Source: Novosphingobium sp. TH158
GTDB lineage: Bacteria; Pseudomonadota; Alphaproteobacteria; Sphingomonadales; Sphingomonadaceae
NCBI RefSeq assembly: GCF_002855555.1
Contig: NZ_PKRT01000001.1
Location: 682,001 to 746,000 of the forward strand
Reading direction: 5' to 3'
Length of the DNA: 64,000 nt
The position numbers were made by a program, and so were the translations under genes. The notes under the pieces are model-generated. The model worked only from the letters and a program-made list of their open reading frames with translations. It had not been told where the DNA came from and did not search any database. Of the stretch, positions 9,144 through 21,200 are shown in pieces. The first letter of the stretch is position 1. Each line of letters starts with the position of its first letter.

Positions 9144-10107
9144 ACCGAAGGACGGCTGGCTCGTCGAAGAGGGCATTGCCGAGCATCGCGCCCTGCTTTT
9201 GCGGTCTGGCACGGTCGTGGCGGCCCAGATCGAATGGCCGGGCCGCCTGCTGGCCGGAGAGATTGCCGAGGCGCGGCTTGTCTCGAAGTCCGCAGGAGCG
9301 ACGCGGGGAACCGCTCTTTTCCCCGGTGGTGAGGAAGCACTGGTCGATCGCCTGCCCCCGGCGGCGAAGGAAGGCGCGCTCATCCGGCTGGAGGTGGTTC
9401 GCCCAGCGCTATCGGAAACCGGCCGGTTCAAGCTCGCCCGTGCCCGCCCGACAAATGAGGCCGTGTGCCCTGCGCCGAAACTGGCGCGGCGACTGTCAGC
9501 ACGCGTCGTCCGCGCTTTCGAACCCGGCCTGTGGGAAGAGGTCTGGTCGGAAGCCTGGGAAGGCCGCTTCGATTTCGATGGCGGATCGCTGATCATTTCG
9601 CCCACGCCGGCAATGACGGTGGTCGATATCGATGGCTCGCTGCCCATACCCCTTCTGGCGCGCGCTGCGGCAAAGGCGTTGTGCGCCGCAATTCCCCGTT
9701 TCAACCTGGGCGGATCGCTGGCCGCCGATTTCCCGACGCTTGAGCGCAAGGAAGATCGCAAGGCAGTCGACGCGCTGATTGTCGATGGCCTGCAAGGCTG
9801 GCCGCATGAACGGACGGCAATGAACGGTTTCGGACTGGTGCAGATCGTCAGCCGCCTCGCTGCACCGTCGCTCATTGGCCTCCTGGCGAACGACCGGGCC
9901 GGCAGTGCGGCACGCGCCCTGCTGCGGCAGGCGGAGAGAATCACCGATCCGGGGCAACTCATGCTGACGTGCAACCCGAGTGTGAGGGCCGCTATCCGGC
10001 AGGACTGGATCGACGAACTGGCACGGCGCTCGGGCAAGGTCATCCAATGGTCGATGGATCCCGGCCTTGCACTTGAGGGCGGATTCGCGCAGGCGGTGCC
10101 ATCATGA
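9130..10107 (+). CDS. Short RNase E/G-family protein lacking the zinc link
   Basis: 325 residues from a TTG start overlapping maf. The product is a compact relative of RNase G/E, the single-strand endoribonuclease of RNA decay and rRNA processing. An S1-like segment lies at about 30-85 (LLAGEIAEARLVSK). The metal-binding aspartates expected in the catalytic core appear at D166 (VVDIDGS) and D200 (LGGSLAADF), separated by fewer residues than in E. coli RNase E. The CPxCxG zinc link and small C-terminal domain are absent, so it is about 160 residues shorter than RNase G. It overlaps yacG by 4 bases. Whether it is an active nuclease is uncertain. Confidence 0.75.
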   Translation: MSSAEPKDGWLVEEGIAEHRALLLRSGTVVAAQIEWPGRLLAGEIAEARLVSKSAGATRGTALFPGGEEALVDRLPPAAKEGALIRLEVVRPALSETGRFKLARARPTNEAVCPAPKLARRLSARVVRAFEPGLWEEVWSEAWEGRFDFDGGSLIISPTPAMTVVDIDGSLPIPLLARAAAKALCAAIPRFNLGGSLAADFPTLERKEDRKAVDALIVDGLQGWPHERTAMNGFGLVQIVSRLAAPSLIGLLANDRAGSAARALLRQAERITDPGQLMLTCNPSVRAAIRQDWIDELARRSGKVIQWSMDPGLALEGGFAQAVPS

Positions 10108-10271
10108 CCGCACCCAAGCGAAAATGCCCGATTTGCGGGAAGCCCCGCAGCGAATCCCATGCGCCTTTCTGCTCCACCCGCTGCCGCGACCGCGACCTCG
10201 TGAAGTGGCTGGACGATGGCTATGCCCTTCCCGGACCGCCCGCATCCGGGAATAGTGACGACGAGGCCTGA
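10104..10271 (+). CDS. yacG: DNA gyrase inhibitor / zinc ribbon YacG
   Basis: A 55-codon gene starting at an ATG that overlaps the preceding stop. The product contains the YacG zinc site CPICGKP and CSTRCRDRDLVKWLDDGY, with four cysteines in CxxC plus CxxxC spacing, followed by a short acidic tail. In E. coli YacG binds GyrB and inhibits gyrase. The length and both motifs match the family. The infA-maf-RNase-yacG order supports the call. Confidence 0.9.
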   Translation: MTAPKRKCPICGKPRSESHAPFCSTRCRDRDLVKWLDDGYALPGPPASGNSDDEA

Positions 10272-10290
10272 TTTCACTCTTGCCAAGCCG

Positions 10291-10315
10291 GCGCGCCTTC
10301 GCCATAGGCGCGCTT
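10291..10315 (+). terminator. Possible terminator after yacG
   Basis: A 7-bp inverted repeat (GCGCGCC and GGCGCGC) with a 9-base loop lies 20 bases after yacG, followed by only two T residues. It could end the infA-yacG transcript before tRNA-Phe, but the short T tract makes it a weak call. Confidence 0.35.
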
Positions 10316-10358
10316 CCAACCGCTCGCCGGCCCTTAACTGGACCGTCGCCGTAGCGCT

Positions 10359-10434
10359 GCCCGGGTAGCTCAGTTGGTAGAGCACATGACTGAAAATCAT
10401 GGTGTCGGCGGTTCGATTCCGTCCCCGGGCACCA
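10359..10434 (+). tRNA. tRNA-Phe (GAA)
   Basis: A complete 76-base cloverleaf. The 7-bp acceptor stem pairs GCCCGGG with CCCGGGC, the D arm contains AGCTCAGTTGGTAGAGC, and the anticodon GAA lies at 10392-10394 in a CTGAAAA loop. The T loop is GTTCGATTC, with discriminator A, and CCA is encoded at 10432-10434. No integrase gene or repeated 3' end was found nearby, so there is no sign that it serves as an attachment site here. Confidence 0.97.
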
Positions 10435-10558
10435 CTGCGTCCTGATCAGGGACGCCTTCCCCGCCAAAATCCCGCCCCTCTGGCCAAACGAGCGTTTGAC
10501 GATGCTTGCGTAGTCACACTAGGTAACATCCCTTGCGTAATTTTACCGGGGGAGTTCC

Positions 10559-12154
10559 ATGGCTACGAAAACGAGGGACAATGGCGAGCTTGAAGCCATT
10601 ATTGCCCGGACCGCGCTGAAGTACGATCTGCTTCCGTACGAATCGAAGCCCTTTGCCATGAGCCAGCCGGCTAGGCTGGGTGCGCTGGCCCGCTTGTTCG
10701 GGCTTGAGGCAGCGCCGCTCGCAAAGGCCCGCGTCCTTGAGCTCGGTTGTGCATCTGGCGGCAACATCATTCCCCACGCCGCCCGCTACCCCGATGCCCA
10801 ATTCGTCGGCGTTGACCTCGCCCGCACGCAAGTGGCGGCGGGCCGTGCGCGCATCGAGCGCATGGGCCTCAACAACATCGAAATCCTCTGCAAGAGCTTC
10901 ACGGAGATCGGCGAGGAGCTGGGCACCTTCGATTACATCATCTGCCACGGCGTCTACTCGTGGGTTCCGCCGCAAGTGCAGGATGCGATCATGAAAGTGA
11001 TCCGCGCACGCCTTTCGCCCGTGGGCGTGGCCTGCGTCAGCTACAATGTTCTGCCCGGCTGGCGCATGATGCAGCCCCTGCGCGACGCATTCCTCCTTGC
11101 CGTGCCCGACGGCGTCGATTCGCTCGGCCGCGTCCGGATGGCCCGCGAGATGCTGGAATTCATGGCAAAGACATCGCCGGACAAGGGGCCTTACGGCGAG
11201 ACCCTGCGCAACTGGGCACAACGCCTCGCTAGCCTGCCCGATGACTATATCGCGCACGAGTTCCTTGAGGAATGCAACGACCCCAGCCTGATCCGCGACT
11301 TTGCCAATGCCGCCGCCGTGCATGGCCTGGGCTATCTTGGTGAATGCGAACTGTCGGCGATGATCCTCGACAATTACGGTCAGGAGCTTGCCGAAGGCGT
11401 CCGGGCGCGGGGCGGTTCGGATCTTGTCGCCTCTGAACAGTGGCTCGATATCCTCTCAGGCCGTACCTTCCGTCAGTCGCTCCTGATCGCCAACGAGCGG
11501 ATGGCCGGTGTGAACCGCGCGCTATCGCCGGATTCGATCGCCGCGCTACACTTCGTCCTGCCTGCCGGCTGCAAGGTTGCCCGCGATGGCGATGCCACGA
11601 CCTTCACGGCCGCAGACGGGCGCTTGCTCAGCTCCACCCTGCCCTCGGTTGGCGGAATGCTGGAAAAGATGGCTCAAAGCTTCCCGGCGTCGACCAATGT
11701 CGCCGCCCTCACCGAAGGTGCGGAAGACCAGGCCCGGGCCGAAATGCTCGATGCGCTCTATCGCATGGCCATGACCGGCCTGCTCTATCTGCAAAGCGAG
11801 CCGGTGCCCTGCGCAACGAATGCCGGAGACAAGCCGCGCGCCAGCCTGGTCGCGCGTTCTGACGCAGAGGCGGGCGCTGGTTATACCACCAGCCTGCGCC
11901 ATGAAACCGTTGCCCTCGATCCCGGCGCCCAGGCCCTCCTGCCGTCGCTGGATGGCACCAATGGCAAGGAAGAGCTGGAAGCGGCGCTTCTCGAGGCAAC
12001 GCAGAAGGGTGCACTTTCTTTCGCACGCGACGGCAACGCGATCACCGACGCGAAAGAGCTGAAATCCGCCATCGCGGAACTGCTTCCCAACCTGTTGGTG
12101 GGGATAAGCGCGGCTGGCCTGATCGAGGCCGAAGGGCCTGCGTTGACTTACTAA
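10559..12154 (+). CDS. Two-domain SAM methyltransferase, PKMT-like (candidate autotransporter lysine methyltransferase)
   Basis: 531 residues with a strong GGGGGAG ribosome site before the ATG. Residues of about 45-190 form a Rossmann SAM-binding domain: VLELGCASGGNIIP (motif I), GVDLARTQVAAGR (motif II) and FDYIICHGVYSWVP (motif IV region). Residues of about 235-320 match the methyltransferase regulatory domain (PF10119): IAHEFLEECND, then HGLGYLGECELSAM. The C-terminal part is the variable tail seen in this family. The best-studied members, Rickettsia PKMT1 and PKMT2, methylate lysines of the autotransporter OmpB. The next gene here, 106 bases away on the same strand, is a giant autotransporter, so I infer that it is the substrate. 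The enzyme has no signal peptide and would act before export. Confidence 0.8.
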   Translation: MATKTRDNGELEAIIARTALKYDLLPYESKPFAMSQPARLGALARLFGLEAAPLAKARVLELGCASGGNIIPHAARYPDAQFVGVDLARTQVAAGRARIERMGLNNIEILCKSFTEIGEELGTFDYIICHGVYSWVPPQVQDAIMKVIRARLSPVGVACVSYNVLPGWRMMQPLRDAFLLAVPDGVDSLGRVRMAREMLEFMAKTSPDKGPYGETLRNWAQRLASLPDDYIAHEFLEECNDPSLIRDFANAAAVHGLGYLGECELSAMILDNYGQELAEGVRARGGSDLVASEQWLDILSGRTFRQSLLIANERMAGVNRALSPDSIAALHFVLPAGCKVARDGDATTFTAADGRLLSSTLPSVGGMLEKMAQSFPASTNVAALTEGAEDQARAEMLDALYRMAMTGLLYLQSEPVPCATNAGDKPRASLVARSDAEAGAGYTTSLRHETVALDPGAQALLPSLDGTNGKEELEAALLEATQKGALSFARDGNAITDAKELKSAIAELLPNLLVGISAAGLIEAEGPALTY

Positions 12155-12168
12155 GTAGTTCTACTTAG
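12151..12168. promoter_or_regulatory. 18-bp inverted repeat upstream of the giant autotransporter
   Basis: CTAAGTAG and CTACTTAG flank a TT centre, a perfect 8-bp dyad that starts inside the stop codon of the methyltransferase gene. It has no T tract and a 2-base centre, which suits a protein-binding operator better than a terminator. An AT-rich stretch at about 12206-12220 (TAATAATAATACAT) could be the -10 region of a promoter for the autotransporter. The regulator is unknown. Confidence 0.45.
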
Positions 12169-12260
12169 GTCTCGAATCGTCCGTGCTGGGGAAGTGCGGG
12201 CGATTCTAATAATAATACATTGGTCGCAACCGTTTTTCTTGCCTGCCTTGTGGGAGCAGA

Positions 12261-15200
12261 ATGATGCTGCGTGCGCGAATCAATGGATCGAACTCGACCT
12301 CTTTCGGATCAAAGGCCCGTCGGCTCTTTGAATCGGGCACCAGTCACAATGCGATGAGGCTGACCCTGGGAGCGGTTGCCGTCTCTTCGGGTGTCTTTTC
12401 GTTGACAACACCTGCGCTGGCCGCCTGTTCCGTTGTCGGCGGGAACCAGCTGATCTGCGATACTACTGCGCCCAATCCGAACACCGCACCGCAGAACAAG
12501 GTGTATACCGGCGATGTCGGCGTCCAGGTTCAAACCGGCCATGTCAGCACTGCAACTTTCAGCTTCGCGCCCTCCGGACCCGGCATCCACTTCGGCATCT
12601 ACACTGCCCCCACTTCCTTCATCGTTGCCACATCGGGCAATGCCTTCACCGTGATTTCCACCGCCGGCTCGGTTGATAGCACCACCCCCGGCGGCAGCGG
12701 GATCAACGGTACGATCTCGACCACGAACGGAATCGGCCTGGTCATCGACAACTCGGGCAATGGCGGCATCAACATCACGCAGGGCAGCGGGTCGACGATT
12801 TCCGGTTCGACCGGGGGCCTGCAGTTCACCAATGGTGGCTCGGGCGATACCGTCCTGTTCTCCAGCGGCCTGATTTCGGGCGATACCGGCCCGGCAGTGA
12901 AGGTCTCGAACACCGGCAGCGGTGATATCGAACTGACCTCTACCGGTGTGGTCACCGGCGCCAGCGGCTATAACGTCTCGACCACCGGCTCGGGCAACAT
13001 CGCCATCAACACCTCGCAGGCGATCGGCACCAACGGTTCGGGCATCACCGTCACCAACGTTGCATCGAGCGGCAACATCGACGTGACCGCTGGCAAGGCC
13101 ATCGGCACCGGCGTGGGTACGAACGGCGTGAACATCGCCGGCAACTCGGCCAGTGGCACCATCAACCTGACCACCAATGGACAGGTCAGCGGCGGCCTCA
13201 ACGGCATCATCGTCCAGAACAGCAATGCCGCCTCCACGGGTGACGTGACGGTCAACACCAATGGCGACGTCCTCGGCACCTTCGGCAGCGGCATCGTGCT
13301 CTCCACCGCCGGTTCGGGCGACGCCGCAGTCAATGCCAACAGCGGCCAGGTCCGCGGCGCCTCCGGTAACGGCCTGACCATCAGCTCTGCACTCGGCAAT
13401 GTCAGCGTCACCGGTAACTCGAGCTTTGTCGGCTCGGGCGGCGACGGCATTGACGCCAGCGCTGCAGGCAACATCAGTCTCACGGGCACCGGAACGGTCG
13501 CGGCCAAGAATAACGGCATCGAAGCCGTATCCACCGGCGGTGGCGACGTGACGATCTCGGGCACTGGCAATGTCGATGCAACCCTTGGCGCCGGCATCAC
13601 CGGCACCACCAACGGCGGCGACGTCATTATCCAGCCGGCAGGAAAGGTCATTGGCGGCGCCGGCGGCATCCTCGGCACCACGAGCGGTGCTGGTCTGGTA
13701 TCGATTCAAACCACTGGCGTCGTAAATGGCGGCACCAGTGACGGCATTCGCGCCAACAGCGGAACCGGCGGCTCGACGGTCTTGGCCAATGGCGGCGTCA
13801 TCGGCTCCACGAGCGGCATTACCGCCAATTCGACCGGTGCAGTTTCGGTCACCGCAAACGGCCAGGTTTACGCCACTGCCGGCAATGCAATCGACACGAC
13901 CGCCACCACTGGTCAGACCAATATTGCCAGCAACGTTGGCGCCTTCGGCTCGAACATCGGCATTGACGCTTCCTCGACCACAGGCGGCATCAAGATCGAC
14001 ACAAACGGAGTGGTCGAAGGCGGGCTCGCCGGCATCGCGGGGAATTCCACAGGCGGCAATATCGAAGTGAACGCCGCTTCAGCGGTCAAGGCTGGCATCG
14101 GCATTTCGACCTCCGCCACCGGCACGGGGACCTCGTCCGTTACCTCGGGCGGCCTGATCACCGCCGGATCGATGGGCATCGAAAGCTATACCCAGAACGG
14201 CAGCAACACGGTCAACGTCAACGGCGGCATCAACAGCGGCGGCCTTGGGGTGAACACGCAGGTCGAGGGCAATGGCACTTCGACCGTGAACATCAACAGC
14301 GACGTCACTGCGGCCGGTATCGGGGTCCGCTCGCAGAATGTCACGGCCGGCGCATCCACGGGCAATCTCAATGTCACGCTTGCAGCAGGTTCCACCCTCG
14401 ATGCCGGCACCGAAGGCGTCATCACCAATCTCGGCAATTCGACCGGTACTGCAACGGTAAACGTCAATGGTGAACTGATCGCAGGCACGACCGGCGTGAA
14501 GCAGACCTCGCTTGGCGGCGCGAACGTCGTTAACGTCGGCGCGGCTGGCTCGGTAGATCCGCTGATCGGTGTCGACCAGTCCACCGCATCGGGCTCGAAC
14601 ACGGTCAACAACCTCGGCCTGGTCGAAGGCGATAACGTCGGCGTCCGCCAGGCCGCCACGACCACCGGCACGAACACGATCGTCAATGACGGCACCATCA
14701 CCGGCGGCACTATCGCCGGCGTGCAGATGACCGGGAAGGACGGCCTGCAGTCGATCTCCGGTTCGGGTACGATTTCCAGCTCGGCCGGCATCGGCGTTTC
14801 GGTTGTCACCAGCGGCTCCGGTGGCATCGACATTACCGGAAACACCATTTCCGGCGCGACCACGGGCGTCCTGGCCCGCCAGAACGGCGTCTCTTCTGCC
14901 GGCATCACGATCGATGGCAGTGGCAACATCACCGGCGGCACCGGCCCCGGCATCAATGCCCTGATCAACAACGCGGGCTCCTCGGGCAATGTGCTGATCG
15001 ACCGCACGGGCGACATCTCGGGCGGCAATTTCGGTATTGCTGCGACGAACAATGGCACGGGCAATGTCACAGTCGATGTCGACGGCACTGTCACCGGCAC
15101 GGCCGGAACGGGCATCCGCGCAATCGCCAGCAATGCTGGCACCGTCTCTGTCACCACCAGCGGCCTCGTCACCGGCGCATCCGGAAACGGCATCCGCGCA

Positions 15201-18200
15201 CTCAGCGATACCGGCAAAATCTCGATCGGCCAGACCGGCGGCGTGACCGGCAGCCTCGATGGCATCAATGCCGTCTCGACCTCGGGCAACATCAATATTT
15301 CGGGCTCGGGTGACGTCACCGGCACGAACAACAACGGCATCCAGGCCGACACGGCAGGCAATATCGACGTGCTGGTGACCGGCAAGGTCACCGGCGGTCT
15401 CACCGCGATCCGTGCCGTTTCCTCGGGCGCAGGCAATGTCACCGTCTCGGGCACGGGCGCAATCCTCAGCACCGCGGGCAGCGGCATCAATGCCGATTCC
15501 AACGGCGGCAATGTCGTCGTTGCCCCCTCCTCTACTGTCATTGGCACGGCCGGCACCGGCATCCGTGCGGTTACGAACGGCGCGGGCAGCACCAGCGTTA
15601 CCACGCTTGATACGGTGACGGGCGGCGCCGGCAACGGCATCCGCGCGGCCAGCGGCACGGGCGGCACCACGGTCTTTGCCGACGGCAACGTTTCGGGCAC
15701 GGCAGCAGGTATCGACGCGGACTCCAGCGGCAGCGTCAGCGTCACCGCCAATGGCTCGGTCTCGGGCGGCACCGGCGCGGGCATCTCGGCCACCGGCACC
15801 GGCCTTGGCGGCATCACGATCGACGGTAATGGCGCAGGCCTTATCCAGTCGACCTCGGGCGACGGCATCCTCGCGAACCTCACCAAGGCTGCGAATGGCA
15901 GCGGCATTGACATCAACGTCGAGCAGGACGTCAAGGGCGGCCTCAACGGCATCATTGCCACCAACGCGGGCTCTGGCTCGGTGTCCATCGTGGCTGGCGG
16001 CGACGTAAGTGGCGCAGGCGCTGACGGCATCTTCGCCACCAGCGGCATCGGCGGGACCACGATCATCGCCAATGGTGACGTTACCGGCGCAGGCTCGGGC
16101 ATTGCCGCCGGTTCTGCCGGCGACGTGAAGGTCACGGCGAATGGCTCGGTGACCGCAGGCCTCAGCAACGCCATCTTCGGTCAGTCGACCGGCAACGGCG
16201 GCGTCATCATCGACGGCAATGGCGCTGGCCTCATCCAGTCGACCTCGGCCTCGGGCGTACTGGCATCCATCACCAGCGGCGCGAACACGAGCGCCATCGA
16301 CATCAACATCGAACAGGACATCAAGGCCGGCACCCAGGGCATCTCCGCGACGACCGCAGGCGGCGGCAACATCGGCATCGTTGCCGATGGCAACATCACG
16401 GCTGGCGGCACCGGCATCCTGGCGCAGAACACGGCAGCCGGCGCAAACGCCGGCAATGTCGATGTCACACTGAAGGCCGGAAACGCCATCACGGCGACCG
16501 GCAGGGGCATCGACGTGAATCTGGGCGTTTCGACCGGCACGGGAACGGTTAACGTCAATGGTGACGTGTCCGGTTCCGAAGGTGTCTGGGTGACGGCCAA
16601 CAACGGCAAGATCGACGTAAATCAGGCATCTGGCACGACGATCAGCGGTGCCGACAACGGTATCGTCGCCCTTGCCGGCGGCAAGATAACGGTTGATGCA
16701 CTCGGCACGGTGACCGGAAGCAACGGAAACGGCATCTTCGCTATCGTGTCCCCTGCCTCAGGATTGCCTGCCGACAATACCGTTACCATCGTTGCCAACG
16801 AAGTCCGGTCATCAAGCACTTCGTCGGGCCAGTGGGGCGTTCTCGGCGCCACCCAGGGCGCACTCGGTGGCGATGTCAACATCACGGTCAATGGCGACAT
16901 CAGCAGCATGACCGGGCCGAACACCTTGGCCAACGGCATCGGCGGCATTGCGCGACTGAATGGCGGAAACGTCACGATCACGGCGAACGGCGATATCGGT
17001 TCCAGCACTGACCGCGCGCGTTTCATCGGCATTTATGGCGAAGCCAATACCGGCAACGTTGCGATCAATACTGCGGGCAGCGCCTATGCAACCAGCAACG
17101 CGATCGCTGGCGTTTCGAATTTCGGCAATGTAACCATCGTCGGCACGGGGTCTGGCTCGCTCAACAGTGTCACGCTTGCCGGTGTCGCAGGTCGCGTGCT
17201 CGATAACGCAGCGACCGGAAACATCTCAATTGACGTCACTCAGGACGTGACCGGCGCGAGCGGCATTTTTGCCCAGAATTTCGGCACCGGTAATATCAGT
17301 GTTGTCGCGTCGAATGTGACCTCGACCAACAACTCCGGCATTCTCGCACTCAATAACCACGTCGGCGCCAACAGCGGCAATATCGACGTCACGCTGCGCG
17401 CCGGATCGACCCTCTCGAGCACTGGCGGCAACGGCATTCTCACCAACCTTGGTGAATCGACCGGCACGGCCACGGTTAACGTCAATGGCGCAATCATTGC
17501 CGACAGCCTGTTCGCCGGCGTCAAGCAGACCTCGATCGGCGGTGCCAACGTGGTCAACGTCAGCGCCACCGGATCGATCGATCCCCTGATCGGCATCGAC
17601 CAGCTCACCGTTTCGGGATCGAACACGGTCAGCAACCTCGGCCTCACCGAAGGTGACACGATCGGCGTGCGTCAGGTCGCGGCGACGACCGGCACCAACT
17701 CGGTGACCAACGACGGCACGATCACCGGCAAGTCGGCCGAAGGCGTGCTTTCTACGGTTGTTGACGGCAATGCGCTTGTCACCGGCAAGGGCACAGTCAA
17801 TGGCGGCACCGATGGCGTAAGCCTCACCACCACGGGCGCAGGCAATGTCACGCTCAGCGGCAGCCAGACGATCATCGGCGGCACCGGCGCAGGTGTGCTG
17901 ATCCGCCAGACCGGCGGCGGCACCGGCCTTGTCACGGTCAACACCACCGGTGGTTCGATTTCGGGCGCAACGGGCATCAACGCCTCGTCCAACGGCATCG
18001 GCAACGTCTCGATCACCACGGTCGGCAATGTCACCGGCACGGCCGGGTCGGGCATTCTTGCCGCCAGCACCGGCACGGGCGACGTGTTGCTCAACAACTC
18101 GGGCGGCACGATCAAGGCTACTGCCGAGGGCATCAACGCGAACGCCTCAAACGGCAACATCAAGACCGAAGGCAACGCCGCGATCGACGCAGGCGGCACC

Positions 18201-21200
18201 GGCATTCTCGCCAGCGCTTCGGGTAACGTGGACATCCTCAACACGGGATCGGTGAACTCGGGGTCGACCGGCATTTCTGCCAAGTCGTCGGGCACCGGCA
18301 ACGTCACCGTTTCGGGCACGGGAGCCATTACGGCGGGTGGCGCGGGCATTTTTGCCTCGTCCAAGGGCGGCAACATCGTGGTGAGCCCATCTTCCACGGT
18401 GACTGCAAATGGTGGCACCGGCATCACCGCCCTGACCAGCGGCAGCGGCAGCGTAACTGTCACCACGGTTGACGATGTGATCGCGTCCATCACCGGAATC
18501 GATGCGGCCGCAGGAACCGGAGGCGCAGCAATTTCCACCGGCGGCGCGGTAACGGGCAATGTCAGTGGCATCATTGCAACCGCAACTGGCGGCCTTGTCA
18601 GTGTCGATGCATCGTCCAGTGTCATCGGCAAGACCGGTCTGGGAATCTTCGCGCTCAATACCGGCGGCAATGTCGAAATTGCGACGAATGGCGGCACGGT
18701 CTCGGGCGGCACTTTCGGCATCTATGCGCAGTCCAACACAGGCTCGGTCAAGACGAGCGGCAATTCTAATGTCATCGGCCTCAGCGGTGATGGAATCTCA
18801 GTCCAGGCCGCCACGACCGCTGACGTACTGAACACCGGAACTGTAACCGCCGGTGGCACTGGTGTTGCCGCGGTTTCTACCGGGGCCGGCAATGTGACGG
18901 TGTCCGGGACGGGCGCGATCACCGGAACGGGTGGCTACGGCGTTTTTGCGCAATCGGCTGGCGGGAATATCACCGTCGCACCGGCATCTTCTGTAACGGC
19001 CGGCCTGACCGGCATCTACGCCTCCACCAATGGCAGTGGCGGCATTACCGTAACCACCGTCGGACCGGTTTCGAGCAAGACCGGCGATGGCATCCTCTCC
19101 ATTTCGGGCACCGGTGGGGTGACCGTGTCCGCTGGCAGCACCGTTTCCGCGGCCAATCGCGGCATCGCCGCTTTCGCCACGGGCGGCCTTATCTCCATCA
19201 AGACGGACGCCGACGTTACGGCGACATCCTCGCAGGGGATCTACGCACTCAACAGCGGGACCGGTGACGTCAGCGTCGTATCCAATGGCGGCACCATCTC
19301 GGCTGGCGACATCGGCATTGTAGCAGTCGCAACCAAGGGTAACACCTCGGTCTCCGGCGACAGCAACGTCATTTCGAAGGCAAGCTTCGGCATCGATGCC
19401 CAGGCATCGGGCACCGTCGATGTCCTGACGACCGGTACCGTCAATTCGGCAATGACCGGCATCTACGCGATCTCCAACGGATCGGGTAACGTCACTGTCT
19501 CGGGAAGCGGCACGGTCAATTCTTCCGGTGGCAGCGGCATAATTGCCACCTCGCTGGGCGGCAACATTGTCGTCGCGCCGGCCTCGTCCGTGAAGGGCTC
19601 GGGCGGCGACGGCATCGTTGGGACTACGAACGGCACCGGCAGCGTCGCGATCACCACGGTCAACACGGTAACGGGCGGAGCTGGCGACGGCATTCGCGCA
19701 ATTGCCGGGTCGGGCGGCGCGTCCGTGGATGCAGGCGCGACGGTCACCGGATCGGCCAATGGCATTGTCGCCCTGGCAACCGGCGGACTGATCGACGTTG
19801 CAACGGATGCCAATGTGACCGGCACTGCCGGGACCGGCATCTATGCCGCGAATTCCGGGATCGGCAATGTCCAGGTCACCACGAACGGCGGAACCATTAC
19901 CGGCGGCACCGGCGGCATCTTTGCATCCGCAACCAATGGCACGGTGAAGACCAGCGGCTCGTCCGGTGTCGTCGCCAATGGCGGCATTGGCATTCTGGCC
20001 CTGGGCAACAGCACGATCGACGTGCTCAACACCGGTTCGATCACCTCCACTTCGGATGGCATCCTTGCCAATTCGTCGGGAGCGGCGGCGGTCACGGTCA
20101 GCGGCACCGGAACAGTCCTGGCTGGCGGTTCCGGTATTACGGCGATCTCCAATGGCGGATCCGTAACCGTTGCACCGTCGTCCACCGTTACGGGCTCAAA
20201 TGGCTTCGGCATCTATGCATCCACCAACGGCTCCGGGGCCGTCACGGTCACGACTGCCGGCCTGGTAACTGGCGGCACATTTGACGGCATCTTCACCCAG
20301 GCAGGCAGCGGCCTGACCACGATCACCAACAATGGCGGCGTCGACGGCGCGGTCACTGGCATTCTCGCGCTTAGCGGAACCGGTGGCATTACCATCCTGG
20401 GCGCGGGTAACGTCACGGCCGGTGGTGGCGGCATCCAGGCCAGCTCGGGCGGTGGCGCGGTCAAGGTTCTCTCGACGGGCAGCGTAACCTCGGTCGGAAC
20501 GGGCATCACCGCCCTTAGCACCGGCGCTGGCGCGGTGACCGTCTCGGGCACGGGCGCGATCAATTCCTCGCTGGGATCGGGCATCGTTGCCAGCACCGGA
20601 ACCGGCAATGTCACGGTCGCTCCGGCATCAACTGTCTTCGGCGGCGGCGGTGACGGCATCAATGCAAGCACCGGCGGAAACGGAACGGTTTCCATCACCA
20701 CCACCGGACTTGTTACCGGCGGTGCAGGCAACGGTATCACCTCAACGACGACCAAGGGTTCGAACACCATCGTCAACAATGGCGGCGTGGTCGGCTCTGC
20801 CAATGGCATCGTCGCCTCGGCCACCACGGGCAGCATCTCGATCTCCGGCCCGGGCAATGTCGTCGCCAACGGCGGCAATGGCATCCAGGCCAGCACCAGC
20901 GGCACGATCCTGAGCAACGCCAACATCAAGATCACCGATTCCGGCAGCGTAACCGCCACCGGCACCGGCATCCTGGCCAATGTATCGACCAAGGGTAACA
21001 TCCAGGTCAGCGGCACCGGCGACGTCAACGCGGGCGGCGACGGCATCCGGGCGCAGACCGCCTGGGGCAACGTGACCGTCGCGCCGTCCGGCGCTGTCAT
21101 CGGCAACGGCGGCTCGGGCATCATCGCCACGAGCGGATTTATCGGCAATATCAACGTTGTGACCGCTGGCGCGGTCCTTGGCGGCGCAGGCGATGGCATC

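Noticed and set aside
8517..10400. A 627-codon minus-strand frame opposite maf, the RNase homologue and yacG
   Set aside because: It overlaps four supported features, including the tRNA gene, and its translation has no recognisable domain.
10359..10434. tRNA-Phe as an island attachment site for the autotransporter locus
   Set aside because: No integrase gene and no repeat of the tRNA 3' end was seen downstream, and the GC character of the locus matches its surroundings.
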